Shown here in pieces: positions 36,857 to 49,827 of a DNA stretch of 64,000 nucleotides. Source of the stretch: Argentina anserina (taxonomy: Eukaryota; Streptophyta; Magnoliopsida; Rosales; Rosaceae); NCBI RefSeq assembly GCF_933775445.1, contig NC_065876.1:13640001-13704000 (forward strand), read 5' to 3'. The translations under genes were made by a program, and so were the position numbers. The notes under the pieces are model-generated. The model made no database searches. It was not told the DNA's origin and saw nothing but the letters and a program-made list of their open reading frames with translations. Every line of letters starts with the position of its first letter. The first letter of the stretch is position 1.

Positions 36857-39215
36857 TCTAGTTTTTACACTAGTAATAGACTAATAGTATTGTATTTTGT
36901 ACAACATTTATATGACATGAGTTCTCGACATAGAAGGTTTAGGCTCGCAAGTGATACTGCATTTTTGAATTATATATATATATATATATGGATCGACTCG
37001 TAATTAATGGAGAAGTTGATTAGAATTTTCACTGTACTTTAAGGCCGTTGTCTATCTTTTATGAGGGGTTCTTAGTTACTGTTTACTTTGACCCTTGTAT
37101 ACAAAATCTGCCCCTTCTTAGTGATAAAGTTTTAACTTAACTGGGCATGAAACAAATGAACAAAAATAGATAAATCTCAATAATTGGGAGGAAAAGGGTT
37201 AGCCTCAATGAAAAGTGCTTACCATGTCACATGCATGTAAAAGGATAATTTGACAAATAAAAGTGTCAAAAAAAAAACAAAGAATACTAACAACAAGGAC
37301 AGAACAAGAAGAAGCACAAACCATTCATCCCATTCCTTCATATCATATTAATCACCCAGTTACAAGTTTCTACAACACTACGCATAATGAGCCGAGATTC
37401 CCGCGGGAGCCAATAGAAGGGGAAACCAAACCACCTTATCATTCTTTTTCCGGACACCGCAATATTATTTATTTTCTATTTTTTTCTCTTATAGTTAAAA
37501 TAAAACAAAAACATAATCCATAGAAAAAACAAATATCCTTCGCACGTGTCGGAGGACGTGACGTGTCATAGGTGGTCCGCAAAGGGATACGGTCAAAGTG
37601 ACAGAGCGTGTGTCAGCGAGAGGCAATAACATTTGGAGAGAGAAAGAGGCGCGGGCGCCGAGGAGGAAGGCGGAAATCATTTTGCAATCTATTGCTTTAT
37701 GATTGACGCCTCTCTGAGCGCACTGTCGTTTTTAGCCGGGAAATGTCAGCTTTATCCTTTCACATCTCTCTCTCTCTCTCATATTTTAAAGGGTAGCTCG
37801 GGCAACCAGGATGTGATAGCGACCATTCCTTCCCCCTCTTATTCATTGCAGTCCCGTCATTGTCTCCCCGGCTTTCAAGGCGGGCTACTCAGCCTACTCT
37901 TACCCTAAATTCCTTCTTCTTCTTTTTTAAAATGTTTTAATTGAAAAAAATTATATCACTGAAAAAAATAGAGACAAAACCCTCTTCCCCCAACCCTCAA
38001 TCAGAGCTCTTCGACATGGGAAACGTGGAAGATATAATGTCTGCTGCATTATTAGGGCTGATGGGCACCTAAAGAAAACCACCCAAATGCTTTAAATTTC
38101 ATTTGGATGTGTCTAGGTTTTTTGTTTGTTTTTTTAGGTGGAAGTTTTGGGAATTACAGAACTCAATTCTTCAAGTGTTGTTGGTACAATGCAGGTTGGT
38201 TTGGCAAAATAATGAAAGATACCCATTGTGATTTTGTTTTGTTTCACAGTTTTATGACTTTTGATGTGTGACGGACATGTATCAAGGGAAGGACAGGTAT
38301 GATTTGAAGGATCAAGGTTTCAATTGAATATAGTTAGTCAATTGAATATTGAAGCTCATTCTTCATCAGAACTAGGTAACTAGTAACTATCGTCATAAAT
38401 TCATGTATTGAATACATAAGCTCGTAGTACTAGCTTCAATATGGACGAATTTCTAGACAAAGTCCTCACTTTTATAAATAAATGAGTAAAGACACAAGCG
38501 GGAGGTAGCTCACCGAAAGTCCATGCGTATAAATAGGGAGTGATTTCCTTTTCTCTCAAACTAAATAAAGTGATCATCATTAAGGGTTTGATCAAATTAA
38601 CAAGCTAGCTAGAGAACATGGAAGAAGAAGAAGAAGAAGAAGAAGAAGAAATTACGCAACCATGTATAGATGGTAAGTAGGATGGACGGGTACAACAATA
38701 AATTCATGTATTGATCACCTCAGCTCAGCTCTACGTACTTCCTTCACTTCACCTCAGCTCTAACTCGAATATACCATGTGGTACAGTGATAGCAGTACAT
38801 TATTGCTCGGTGTAATGGTGTTATAGAAGTGTTGAGAAAATTGGATTTATAGTTATTATGGTAGAGAATAAAGTTCTCTTTATCGAGTAAATGTAGCTGT
38901 TACGGATGCATTTTAACCATGTCCAAATTTTTTTTACAAGGTAAAGTGAAGGAAGTACATAGTATGAGCTGAGGTGATCAATTAATAACGATACTGATGA
39001 AGAGTACTAACATGAATGTGAAAGCAAGATATGGGCCAAACCGAAAAAGTGTACCACAAATGGATCAAGCACATTGGGCTCAAGACCATCCAAAATAAAC
39101 TCCTGTGTATATAGAATATATAAATATCATCAGTACTTATGGTCTAGGCTGATGCTACAATCAACTGCTATGCATTCTCCTAATCATCTTCAAAGATATG
39201 TTTTGTTATATATAT
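36857..39215. other. intergenic, no gene recognised
   Basis: Contains a TA run near 36971, a bZIP-type motif cluster (see 37544-37568) and a GAA repeat at 38624-38650. Open frames at 37263-37523 and 37633-37908 have no domains and are not called. Confidence 0.5.
37544..37568. promoter_or_regulatory. cluster of ACGT-core (ABRE/bZIP) motifs
   Basis: ACGTGTC at 37544-37550 and TGACGTGTCA at 37559-37568 lie within 25 bp. ACGTGTC is an abscisic-acid response element core bound by bZIP factors. No gene start can be tied to it inside the window, so function is speculative. Confidence 0.35.
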
Positions 39216-39467
39216 ATGCGTTTTTGGTTACGGACGTTCGGACTTTCCGAATTCGGCCATTCCGGCCACTGGTGACACGCAACGACGATGCCGACCAACA
39301 CAATCGCACTCCTCTCCTCCCAGTGCTCATCTCTGTGCCGGCCGGAGCTCCAGCGCCCACTATACCAGCCAAACACTCGGGCAATGAGAACTCGTTTTTT
39401 TCGTCCCCTCAACGATATTGAACCGACAGAATTAGATCACGTCATGTTAAATAACAATGTTGTCGCT

Positions 39468-39600
39468 TAAGCACTTTCAGGCGACGAAAACAATGGTTCG
39501 TCGCTTCAATTTCAAGTTAATGCGACGACCCTAGTTCCCGTTGCTTCAATTAAAATGAGGCGACAAACTTACCCACTTTTTGTCGCCTCAGTTTTTAAAT
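39468..39600. repeat. left subterminal repeats of the 7.6-kb CACTA
   Basis: Repeated GTCGCTT, GGCGACGAAA, CGTCGCTTCAAT, GCGACGACC and GTCGCCTCAG words in both orientations, the usual binding sites for a TNPA-type protein. Confidence 0.75.
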
Positions 39601-41099
39601 ATATACAACACAGCAAAAGCTGTTGAAGACAGAACATTTCTGGATCTGGTTTTTGCTGCAGCTACGAGGTGTACTGTTCATGGAGTGAAAATTTCAATTT
39701 TTGGGATTGGAAACTTGTTCTTCTTGTTTGTCATTGATTTGTAAGGAGGTTAGTATAAACTCCATCTCTTAATTCATCCTTGTTGTGCTATATAATGCTA
39801 GATTAAGGTTGAATTAATTTTGTATTAAATTGGAAATTCTAGGATATTGGTGATTTTGAGTTAGTTTTACTGTTAAATCACTGTTTTTAAATCACTTAGT
39901 TTGTGTTAGAATTAGCGTTTTGTTGCTCAATATGTATTGGATTTAAAGGATTTAGTTCAAAATCTTCTCAAATTTGGCTAAAATAATTTGTAAACTCCAA
40001 ATTTGGTGTTTGAATAAATTAAGAGGCCTTAATGTGCTCATTTGATCGATTTGTGTTTGATTTAGAAGTAGATTAAACTAAAGTAAGCTAATGTGATCAT
40101 GAAATTTGCGTTAGATTAATTTGGCTTATTTAGTTGCTTAAACTCCTAATTAAGAGTTTGTTAATTTGAAAAATGATTTAATTAGTGTTGATTTATGCGT
40201 TAATGTGCTCATGTGCGCTTATTTTTCATTTTATTTATTTTGCACGTGTTTATTATCCGTAATGTGTGAGAGTGAATCAACTCTCACAATAATGCATCGG
40301 TTTATATTTAGCTTAGAATTCCCATTCGAGAATCAATTGTACGACATTTGATTCTTGAATTGTCCCATTTTTGGACAGTTTGAGAGAACATGATTTTGTT
40401 GAGCGACCTAGCACTTCATGTGATTTCATTTTTAGTTTTGGGTATTGATTTCGACAGTATCTCCCTATACTGTTCCTCGAGTGCAAACTAAGTTTAGATA
40501 TTTGTGCACTTGGGGAATTGTAGGGAGATGCTGCTAAAATTTACCTAAAACTAAAAGCGAACACATGAAGGCAAAAGGCTTAACAAAAGAAGTGTTCTTC
40601 TGAATGAGATATGACCCTAACTAGAGAGATAAGGTGAAGATGAACATGGAGAATCATTTTGTGTATTGTATTGTTTGCTAACCATGACATATTTACTATT
40701 TATGTTGACATGAAAAATGGATAAAAGTTGGATGTAGTACAATCATAGTGATCCAATATACCATAATGGGATTTATCATTTCATTAACTAGGTCAGAGAT
40801 ACGGCGAATAGGAAGACCTGTCACTATTGTCCGTGCAACGTCTGTCATAACAATCGAGATCTGGTTACTGTTGAAGTCATGTATTCACACTTATCTCATT
40901 ATGGTATATGACCTAATTATACAATATGGTACAAACACGGTGAAGTATCAAACGAATCGAGAATTGCCGAGCTTCGAAGACAATTCCTGGAGCAAAGAGC
41001 ATCTTCTAGTGGTGGTTCCGGTCATTCCATGGATCCCAATATGGACATTCTATATGATTATTTTCCTTATCACGCTAGATACGAGGCGGTAGTGGTGAA

Positions 41100-43970
41100 G
41101 ACAATAGTGATGATGATGACCTTACTTTTGATGATGTCGTAGATGATGATTACCAGAAGTATGATAGGCTTTTAGCTGAAGCTCAGATCCCGTTGTATCC
41201 TGGGAGTACACAGATTGTTTTGGGTGATGTCTTAGATGCAATGAAAATGAAAGTAGAAAATGGGTGGTCGGATAAAAGTGTTCACGACCTTTGTAATTAC
41301 ATTAGAGGCTTGCTTCCTCCTGAACACAACTATCCTCTTGATTTTAGAAGGATGAAAAATATTTGTAGGGACATCGGTCTGGGTTATGAGACTATTGATG
41401 TTTGTGAGTATAATTGTGTTTTGTTTTATAAAAAGTGTGGAAATGATATTGAGTGTCCCATATGCCACACTTCATGATGGATGCCACGTAAGAATAACAA
41501 CAAGATTGCCAGGAAAGTCCTCGTTACTTCCCTTTGACTCCTAGGTTGAAACGCCTTTACATGTCGTCATATACTGCAAAGAAAATGTGGTGGCATGGCA
41601 AGAGGAGGGTAAATGATGATTGGTTGAAACACCCCGCAGATGGGGAGGCATGGCAAGATTTCGACATAAATTTTCCTGATTTTGCCAAAGACGTGAGAAA
41701 CGTGCGGCTCGGACTAGCAACCGACGGTTTCAATCCTTTTGCAATAATGGGAACTATTCATAGCACCTGACATGTTGTTTTAATACCGTATAATTTGCCT
41801 CCGTCAATGTGTATGAAGAAAGAATTTAACATGCTGACTCTGTTGATCCCAGGTTCGAAGTCACCTGGAAAGTGTCTTAGCGTGTTCATGGAGCCATTGA
41901 TCGACGAGCTTCTAACATTATGGGAAATTGGAGTTTGTACTTTTGAGCGACATAACGAATCTACTTTCATGATGAGAGCATCAGTGTTATGAACCATCAG
42001 TGACTTTCCAGGTTTAGGGATGTTGGTTGGCTCATCTACTAGTGGGTATAAGGCGTTCCTATTTGTTTGGATGATGTTTCCGCTAAACAAATATTTGGAA
42101 GGATGGTGTATGAGGGTCATCGCAGATGGCTACCACAAGACCACCATCGGTGGTCCGCTGGTCAGGCATTTAATGGGGAGTGTGAATTTAGGCAAAGACC
42201 CCCTTCTTTTTCCGGGGAGGAAATTCTTTCCAAAATCAACAGTTATGAGTACCCTACGCTTAGCTTGCACGAAATGTTCAAGGTCCTGTATAATCCGAAC
42301 AATAGAGTATGTTGGACTAACAAGTGCATGTTTTGGAGGTTGCCTTATCTGAAGTTTTTTAGAGTGAGATATTGTTTCGATGTCATGCACATTGAAAGAA
42401 CGTATTTGACAACATCATTGGAACCACTCTTAGTATTGAAGGAAAATCCAAAGACGGTCCAAAAGCTCGTGCAACTTAAAAAAAAAAGGTTAACGTATGT
42501 GAGAAAAAGTTTCATGGATTAAAGACGCATGACTGCCATGTAATGCTTCAATGTCTTCTTCCAATAGTTATCCGTGAGTACTTACCATTGAATGTCGTCA
42601 AGCCTTTAGTAGCACTATCTAGATGGTTTTTAGAAATTATGTGCTAGAGAGTTGAAAAAGAAGGACGTCCGACTAATGGAAGATGAGATAGTCATGATTC
42701 TATGTAATCTTGAGATGATTTTTCCTCCACATTTCGTTACACTCATGGTTCACCTTCCGGAACAAGTGTTGCTAACCGGTCCTGTGCATTTTACCTGGAT
42801 GTTTCCCATGGAACGGTATGGTGCTAATTTTTAAGAGTTTCATGTACTATACTAAATATCTCATGCAGTGTACTAAATATTTTCTTTTGCATGCAACTTG
42901 GGACTTATAAAAAATCGGTTAACAATAGACGTTACTTAGAAGGTTGTATTTCTGAGCGTATATAACTCAGGAGTCAGTGACATACTGCAATTTATACATG
43001 GAGGCTGCCGAAGTTTGTGATGAAACAACTAACACTAATGAATTCCAATATGACATTTATGTTGTTTTTGAACTTGTGTGTCCGGATCAGTGGATCACTC
43101 GTGCTAGGTTAACTGAAGAAGAGATTTTAGAGGCTCACTGGCAAGTTTTGCTAGAATGTAAAGAAGTGAGATACTACATGGTTGAACATGAAAAGCTCTA
43201 TAAGCAAGAGTATCCAAACTGTGATGAGAAGTTACGTAGGATTAATTTCCATCCTTATTTCCTTGATTGGGTATGCATAAGAGGTTAAGAGGTTTTTCTT
43301 TGTTTTCTCAAAATTGTACAATATACCTTACACTAATATTTTCAATCTCATAGGTTGCGAGACTTAAAAGAGCTGGACGTCATTACTTAAAATTAGAGGT
43401 ACTCAATATGGCTAGAAGACCTCAAGGACACAATATTTATTTAGCATGTTATGTGAACGGGATCAAGTTTATATCATGGAATAAAGATCGATACTTGCAG
43501 ACCCAAAATTGGGGAGTCATGGTAGAGACATAAGCTATTAAGTACTACATGATTCTTCAATATGTGGTTGAACTATTGTACACAGACAGAATGCCGGTTG
43601 TTTTATCAAGTGTAAGTGGTATGACACTAACCCTAATAAGAGTGGGAGCACTAAGGTAGATCATGACTTGTTATTAGTGGATACAAACAATAGTTGGTAT
43701 AAGGATGCTCATTTTTTGTCTTGCGACCATGACAAGACAAGTGTTCTATGTAGATGATCCGAAGGCGGGTGATACTTGGAAGGTAGTTAATGCGATGCCA
43801 CATAGGAATGTGTACGATGCTAGAACACTGGCAACACATGACGATGAAAGGCTTCCGGACGCTTCCGCTTCTGATTCTGATTCCGAAGCGGGAATCAGAC
43901 CTCCAGTGAAGCTTCCGTGCATCATAGGCGAAAAAGCACATAAATTAGAGGTATCTATTTTTTTTATAGA
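41100..43970 (+). pseudogene. CACTA transposase (TNP2 type), decayed
   Basis: Segments of the En/Spm TNP2 transposase appear in order: YPGSTQ and NGWSDKSVHDLCNY (41193-41470); RLKRLYMSSYTAKKMWWH through GLATDGFNPFAIM (41534-41766), which carries an Asp expected in the catalytic core; LPPSMCMKKEF and PGSKSPGKCL; FGRMVYEGHRRWLPQ onward (42067-42520); EMIFPPHFVTLMVHLPEQ (42710 on); WVCIRG; and a C-terminal VFYVDDPKAGDTWKVVN near 43740. Stops at 41475 and 41768 and several frame changes separate them. It catalysed cut-and-paste excision when intact. Confidence 0.85.
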
Positions 43971-44588
43971 GTAGAGGTGTCTTTGATTATGTTAATGCAT
44001 CCCTTATTTACTTATAGTATTGTTATACTGCAGGTGTGGGAGGAGCTGCAAACGGGCTGCAAAGACACGAGGATGACCACTGATAGGAGCACTTTATGCG
44101 ACGTTCTTAACATGTTTTTACCTCTAGTTGTACTTTGCTTAGCTTTTATTGTTGTAGTATTGAGTCATTTAGTCAAGTTAGGAGTCTATAGTGGCGTTGG
44201 TTGTATTTTGGTGCTAAAACAGGTTGAACACATAAATTGTCAAGAGTCATATTTAGAGTAGGAAACCTAGTTAAACTAGAAGTCTTCATTAATCGGCATT
44301 TCTATAACATTTGTGATAATTTGATAATCTTATTTGTATTAGGAGTCATTTTTGAATTAGGAAACGTACTATTTAGGAAAGTCATACTTGAACTGAAACG
44401 TTTATTCCGTAACTTTTCTAATCTTAATCTCCTATTCTAGTAACTTACTTGATCTTTTTATATGAATTATCTTGTCTTTATTCTTGTCTTTTATTATTTT
44501 CAGATTTTAAAAGATGAGATTGTGTAGCTACAATGAAGGAAAAAAAAATAGAGGAAAAGTCAAAGCAAATGAGGAAAAAAGAAAGAAG

Positions 44589-44972
44589 GAGACACCTAAA
44601 AAGGGGAAGAAGAAGGAATTGATGAAGGGAGATTGCACCCACCAATGACAAAAATAAGTGAAAGAAAAAGAGAGAAAAAGAAAGAGATAAATGAGGGATT
44701 AAGTAAATAAAAAGAGATAATGCAAGAGAGAAAGAAGGAGACACCTAAAAAGGAGAAAAAAAAGTTATTTATCAAAGGAGATTACACCTACCAATAGCAA
44801 AAAATAAGTGAAAGAAAAAGAGAAAGAAAAAAAAAGATAAATGAGAGATTAAGTAAATAAAAAGAGATAATGCAAGAGAGAAAAAATGAGATACCTAAAA
44901 AGGAGAAAAAAGAAGGAATTTATCAAATGAGATTGCACCTACCAATGACAAAAATAAGTGAAAGAAATTAAG
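44589..44972. repeat. 149-150 bp tandem repeat inside the CACTA
   Basis: About 2.6 copies of a purine-rich unit start at GAGACACCTAAAAAGG (44589), again at 44738 and, with one change, at 44888. It is A-rich on the + strand and has no coding content. Confidence 0.85.
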
Positions 44973-46043
44973 GAGAAAAATTCCAAGCTATAATATTCAA
45001 GGAGCCAAAACTCTTCTATAAATAGCACATGATTCACACAGAAAATTCATCACTTCTCTTTAGAATTCAAGAGTTGAAACTTTACTAAAACACCACCATA
45101 AACTTCCCTTACAAATCAGCCAAGCCGTTCACCCCAAAACTATCACCATCTCCACCGAGTTTCACCTATTACAGCCGTACCTCTAAGGTTCCTACAACGT
45201 GTGATTCTCGCAACTCATCTCCATGGCTTCGTTTATTTGTGTTAATCTACAATTATTTGTCTATGAAGATTGTAAGTTGTTGTTTATGTGGAAGTATTGG
45301 TTTTGTATTTGTTTCAGAATTTTCAGATTGTATTTGATATGTTTTTGAGACTATGCCGAATCTATGTTCTTATAATTATTGAAGTTTGTATTTCTATTAT
45401 TGTGTTCTCCTCTTCTTTTACTTGCTCTTAGATAATTTTCAGATATGTGCATACGAATTTAGAGCTTGAATGCAGTACCTAAGATTGCATTTGAGTGCTA
45501 TCTTCATCATTCATATTGACACAAATCAAATCATGCCCTAAGTAGGTTCGGTTTGTGTTAATTAAAGTCGGAAATTCTGGAAATTTACATGTACCCCATG
45601 GTGAGTGACGCCACCGTGAAGCATGTCTCCAACAAAGATTTAGTGCTTAAATGTAATCTTGTTTAATTTCTACCCTACATGTTGTTAAACTTGATTGCAT
45701 GCAATTTAGATGAGTCCCTAAGTCAACCTAAACGTCAATAGAAATCTTGCATGATTAGATGTTCCCCTAAGGCTCTAATTATATTGGACTATTGGTGTCT
45801 AAAAGTATGTAATCAGATAAATTAGAATGCATGATAGAACCAAATATGTAATTATGTGGTGCATTGGTGAATTTGGTAAAGAGAAGTCGATCATGTAAAT
45901 AGCCATTTAAGTTTTATTTTAGTAGTTAATAATCAATCTCAAACTCACTCATTATTTGTTAACACTAAAAGTTTAGAGTTCCCTTCAATTCCTCGGACTG
46001 AATGATCCATGCTTATTCTATACTAACGATGACATTTTACAGG

Positions 46044-46322
46044 GTTTATTATATACGTCTTCAAATTCTATATCAACCACGGACTGTCTTTAATACTCAA
46101 GAAGCTGAGGAGAGAAATAAGCATTTAGAGGAGAGAGCCCGACAAGCCAAGGAGAGCACGCAGCAGACTAAGGAGGCAGCTGCTCGAGCTGAAGAGCAAG
46201 TTCGAAAGTCGATGGAGGAAAATCATGCCATGAAAGATGAAAATCAAGCCATCAAAGAGCGTCTTCAAGCGATGGAGGCAATGCTGCGAAGTGTGCTAAA
46301 TGCACAAGCCCGTAGTACTTGA
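46044..46322 (+). CDS. coiled-coil exon at the CACTA right end
   Basis: From an acceptor-like TTTTACAG at 46036-46043 the frame stays open to the stop at 46320. It encodes a highly charged Glu/Lys/Arg/Ala-rich helix with EEQVRKSMEENHAMKDENQA in the middle, a clear coiled coil. Plant CACTA elements often encode a second protein (TNPA-type) whose C-terminus is a coiled coil, so this is probably the last exon of such a gene. The preceding DNA-binding exons are not recognisable here. Function is inferred from position and composition only. Confidence 0.45.
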   Translation, partial: VYYIRLQILYQPRTVFNTQEAEERNKHLEERARQAKESTQQTKEAAARAEEQVRKSMEENHAMKDENQAIKERLQAMEAMLRSVLNAQARST

Positions 46323-46619
46323 GGTAGTACACTAGCACTTGTAGTATGGTAATGATGATAATGATGATGATGATGATGCTGCTTTGAATGAAAGTACGGT
46401 ACGACACTCTTTTGAACTTTGTCATTTTGTGCTTCAAACAACAATTTTTTTGTAGAATGCGACTTATGTATTATGTACAATTGGTAGCTTGTGTTTTAAT
46501 TGTTGTTTGAGTTGATTTGTCTTGTGCTTTTGTGGAATGGATTGAATTCAATTGTGTTATGCAGGTGTAGCAAGTGATAAGGGGTTCGGTACCCTTTTTT
46601 TTTTCTCAGTTAAACCAAC

Positions 46620-46975
46620 TGAAGCGACGGAAATATAGAATCTCGTCGCTTCAATAGTAACAAGGAACAACCCAAAACAAAAAAATTAAGGCGCCGCTTC
46701 AATATATATATATTTCATCGCTTCAATATAGGAGACGGAACAAAAGTCGTCACTTGAGCACACTGGCCCGTCACTTCAACCCTCAGGGGACGAAACCAAA
46801 GCCGTCGCTTGAATGTAAATTGAAGCGACGACTTTTGAACTACTGGTCGCCTCATGACTGAGGGGATGGTAATGACGCGACCACTTTCAAGCGACGACGT
46901 CCTTGTCGCTTGAGACTTGAAACAACCATTTGGTGCTTTAGGCGACCATTTGCTTCCGTCGCCCGAGTGTTTGGC
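46620..46975. repeat. right subterminal repeats of the 7.6-kb CACTA
   Basis: At least ten GCGACGA or TCGTCGC-type words in mixed orientation, mirroring the left end. Confidence 0.75.
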
Positions 46976-47220
46976 TGGTGTAGTGGCTGGCCTACTCCCA
47001 GAATCTACAGATTTCTGGAAAAATCAAGTTGCTTGGGAAATTTCTAGAAATATGTAGATTCGGGAGGAGTAGGCCGGCGCTCCGACCGGCACAAGGAGGA
47101 GTTTCGGGAGGAAGGGAGTGCGGCTGCTAGTCGGCGCCGTCGTTGTGCGTTGCCTGTGGCTGGAATGGCCGAATCCGGACGGTTCAGACTTCCGGAGCTG
47201 AGATTTTCTGTGTATATATA

Positions 47221-48484
47221 ATATATATTAACATTTCACAAGAAAAAATGTATTCTTGTATCTTTGCTTTAGAAATGTGTGATTGAGTCTTTCATGAAGT
47301 GAGTGGAAAAGGAGCTTTTCATCGATCAGTAGAATACTGCACTCGTTGAAACAGCTTTGTTCAACTGTTGGTGTGTATGTATTTCACCTTTCTATTTCTA
47401 TTTTTACCATCATACACTCATACATGCATGCAGCATGGTTAATCTGAAACAGCGCTCTATTGCAAAATCTGTCACGTTAATCTAACATTTGTGTTCTTGT
47501 ACGTATAAATGTAGAAGATGTTATTATTAAAACTGGCTTTTTTTTGCAAATCTTTTATTAATTAAAAGTCTCTACATGTTTTTACGATCATTGATTCTCT
47601 CAGTCACTCAAGCGCGCGAGCTATGTCGACATGCCAGTGAGGCCACCGATCCGATGATTTTCGTCTTTGCTGCCATGCATTTTCTCGTTTTGTTAATTTC
47701 AGTTTTCCTTTTGGCCAAAACTTAATCTCAGCCGATCGCGAGTCATATTTACGGTTTTTTTTATACAGAGTCATATTTACGGTTGTTTCGTTCCTAAATT
47801 GCTTATTAACCAGGGTGACGGGGTAAATTCGTAAAAGACGCTGCTGAAGAATCGATGGAAGCATATTAAAAAAATAGGACAATACAATGATGCTGTTCCA
47901 AGTTGAAGCAAAAGTAGCCGTTCGAAATTATGTAGAGCATGTCAATGAAGTTGACAAGAGATAGAGTCGTATATAGTGGGATCGATATGATATATATTGC
48001 ATGTAATATTTGCAGAAATGCAGGGGCGATGAACTGGTGGTGTTGTCAGGAAAGCTGCCCCTAATCCCCTTTGGTGGTTGCTTTGACAGTAACACTACTA
48101 CTGACTCGGAGTTTATTTTATCTTTTTATCTTCAAAGTCTGAATTGAATCATTCATTCATAATTACTTGCTTTTCAATCCATGATGGGACGTATGCTGAA
48201 ACATTTTGTCTCTGCAGGTTTCAGAGGCTGAGAAAGAGACCACAAAGCAAAAGGAGCAGAGTAGAGACTAGAGAGCATATAGGGCCGATCACCAGAACAA
48301 GCAAGCACTTCTGGACCACCATTGACTAATTGAAAATGCATCATGCATATATGCTAATTAAATTATACAACAGAAGACGTGGATGAGAATCCTATGTAAA
48401 ATACATGCATGGATTTCTACGATTTGTCTAAGAAATTGTTAAAACACCCGAAAATCGAATGCAAGTTCTTAGCAGCTGACATAC
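47221..48484. other. intergenic, no gene recognised
   Basis: AT-rich. The 92-codon minus-strand frame at 47604-47882 has no domain. A short duplicated AGTCATATTTACGG occurs near 47743 and 47770. Confidence 0.55.
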
Positions 48485-49340
48485 TGCCTCGTTGAAGTTC
48501 AGTTGATACGATGAAGATTGTAATGAAAAGTGGGAGAGAAGACAAAACTTTGAAGGGATTACAAGAATTCTTGGGCTTAGCAGGTTATTACCAAAAGTAT
48601 GTCAAAAACTTTGGTATAATCGCTCAAATTTTTGAAGTTATAAGGTGGTCTCTCCATTGGTCTTCAAAATCAGAGGAAGCTTTTCGAAGCCTCAAGCGTG
48701 CTCACCGTCTCACGAACACTATTACTAAGTATGCTTCTATTTCTGCCCACCCGGGAATTTCTTCACCAACACACAATGTTGCTCTTGAGGTCTAGCTAGC
48801 ACGCTGGTATGATGGATAATGAAGCAATTAAGGCAAATTCTTCCGCAACGACAAATTGGTCAATTTACTAACATATGTGTCCTTGCGTCAGGTACGTGAC
48901 AATTGAAGTGAAAAGATATTCAATGAGTTGGTATTGGTGGCCTTGTTGGTATTCCCAAAACTCAATCACAAAAACTGTTTACCTCCTTTGCGTGACCTGA
49001 TCTAATGAAGGGTGTTAAAAAGTGGGTGTTGCACACTTGCATGCCAGACTTGCCGATAAAATCATTAGCAGACCATCTTTTTCCAGTTTCGCTCCAAGCC
49101 TCCAACCAAATGTGATACTAGTGAGAGCTTGATCACAAATATTGCTTGATTTTATTGAGGTATATCCATAAGGTAGCGATTTTTGTTGTTGTTGATCGTT
49201 TGACTAAGTATGAGCGTTTTATCACTGTTGCTTACCCTTACACAGCAGCCACTGAGCCACCATTGATCAGCTCTTCATGTCCCTTGTGATCAAATTACAT
49301 GCATGCCAGAAAGTATTATTCGTATTATCGTATATGCATT
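48485..49340 (+). mobile_element. decayed Ty3/gypsy element, left part
   Basis: LQEFLGLAGYYQKYVKNFG (48556-48612) and SEEAFRSLKRA are the end of the gypsy reverse transcriptase. Weak remnants of RNase H and the integrase zinc-binding region follow. FVVVDRLTKYERFITVA-like coding (49180-49235) and MPESII (49300-49320) belong to the integrase core. Many stops and frame changes. It is interrupted at 49340 and resumes at 57271. No LTRs were found. Confidence 0.75.
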
Positions 49341-49827
49341 TGTAGTGAATCGGTCAACAAGTTAGTCAGAGAAACAGAACAAGTACAACAAACCAAGAGA
49401 AACAACCACAAAGAAAATAACACAAAAACACAGATTTAAATTGGTTCAGCAAATAGCTTTGCCTACATCCAACGGACAGAAACACACTTCCACTATATTA
49501 ATAATGGGTACACAAGAAAGACTACGAAAACAAAGACTCTCTTCTCTTCCTATCTTTCTCCTCTCTGCCCTCTCTCACCCTCTAACCGAGAATGGAACAC
49601 ACTATGCTCTTTGTCTCTGTGATGCCTAAACCTAGAGCATAACCCCTCCTTATATAGCCATAAGGACAAACATGTTTCCTCACCAAATAGGAATCCTATT
49701 CCTAATAGTGGTAGGCTATAAAGCCTCCTCCTTCTACAAGTAAACCATCATCAATAAGGATTTCCTATCCTTACCGGAACACCATACTCTAAGAAACTAT
49801 CTTAGGAAAAACACATGGGCTGGAAAC
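49341..49827 (-). repeat. 3' LTR of the gag-protease element (major part)
   Basis: On the + strand it begins TGTAGTGAATCGGTCAACAA and runs to CTGGAAAC. It contains a TATA-like CTTATATAGCC near 49651 (complement on the minus strand). The last six bases of this LTR lie beyond the nested solo LTR at 51807-51812. Confidence 0.9.

Larger units (their letters stand above)
39358..46985 (+). mobile_element. CACTA (En/Spm) transposon, 7.6 kb
   Basis: The left end CACTATACCAGCCAAACACT and the complement of the right end CACTACACCAGCCAAACACT match except for one base, a terminal inverted repeat of about 25 bp. Flanking trinucleotides are GCC and GCT, a 3-bp duplication with one change. Subterminal zones are packed with GCGACGA and TCGTCGC words. 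A TNP2-type transposase relic lies on the + strand, and a coiled-coil exon lies near the right end. The transposase is broken, so movement would need a helper. Confidence 0.9.
39226..47220. mobile_element. foldback element interrupted by a CACTA transposon
   Basis: The sequence from about 39226 to 39357, continued at 46986-47018, is an imperfect inverted copy of 47044-47220. The arms share GTGCCGG(C/T)CGGAG, ACAACGACGG-type and TTCGGCCATTCC words. The apex pairs GGCCTACTCCC (46989-46999) with GGGAGGAGTAGGCC (47062-47075). With the CACTA removed it would be a hairpin of about 370 bp. The outer borders are TATATATA on both sides, so the duplication is uncertain. Superfamily not assigned. Confidence 0.6.
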
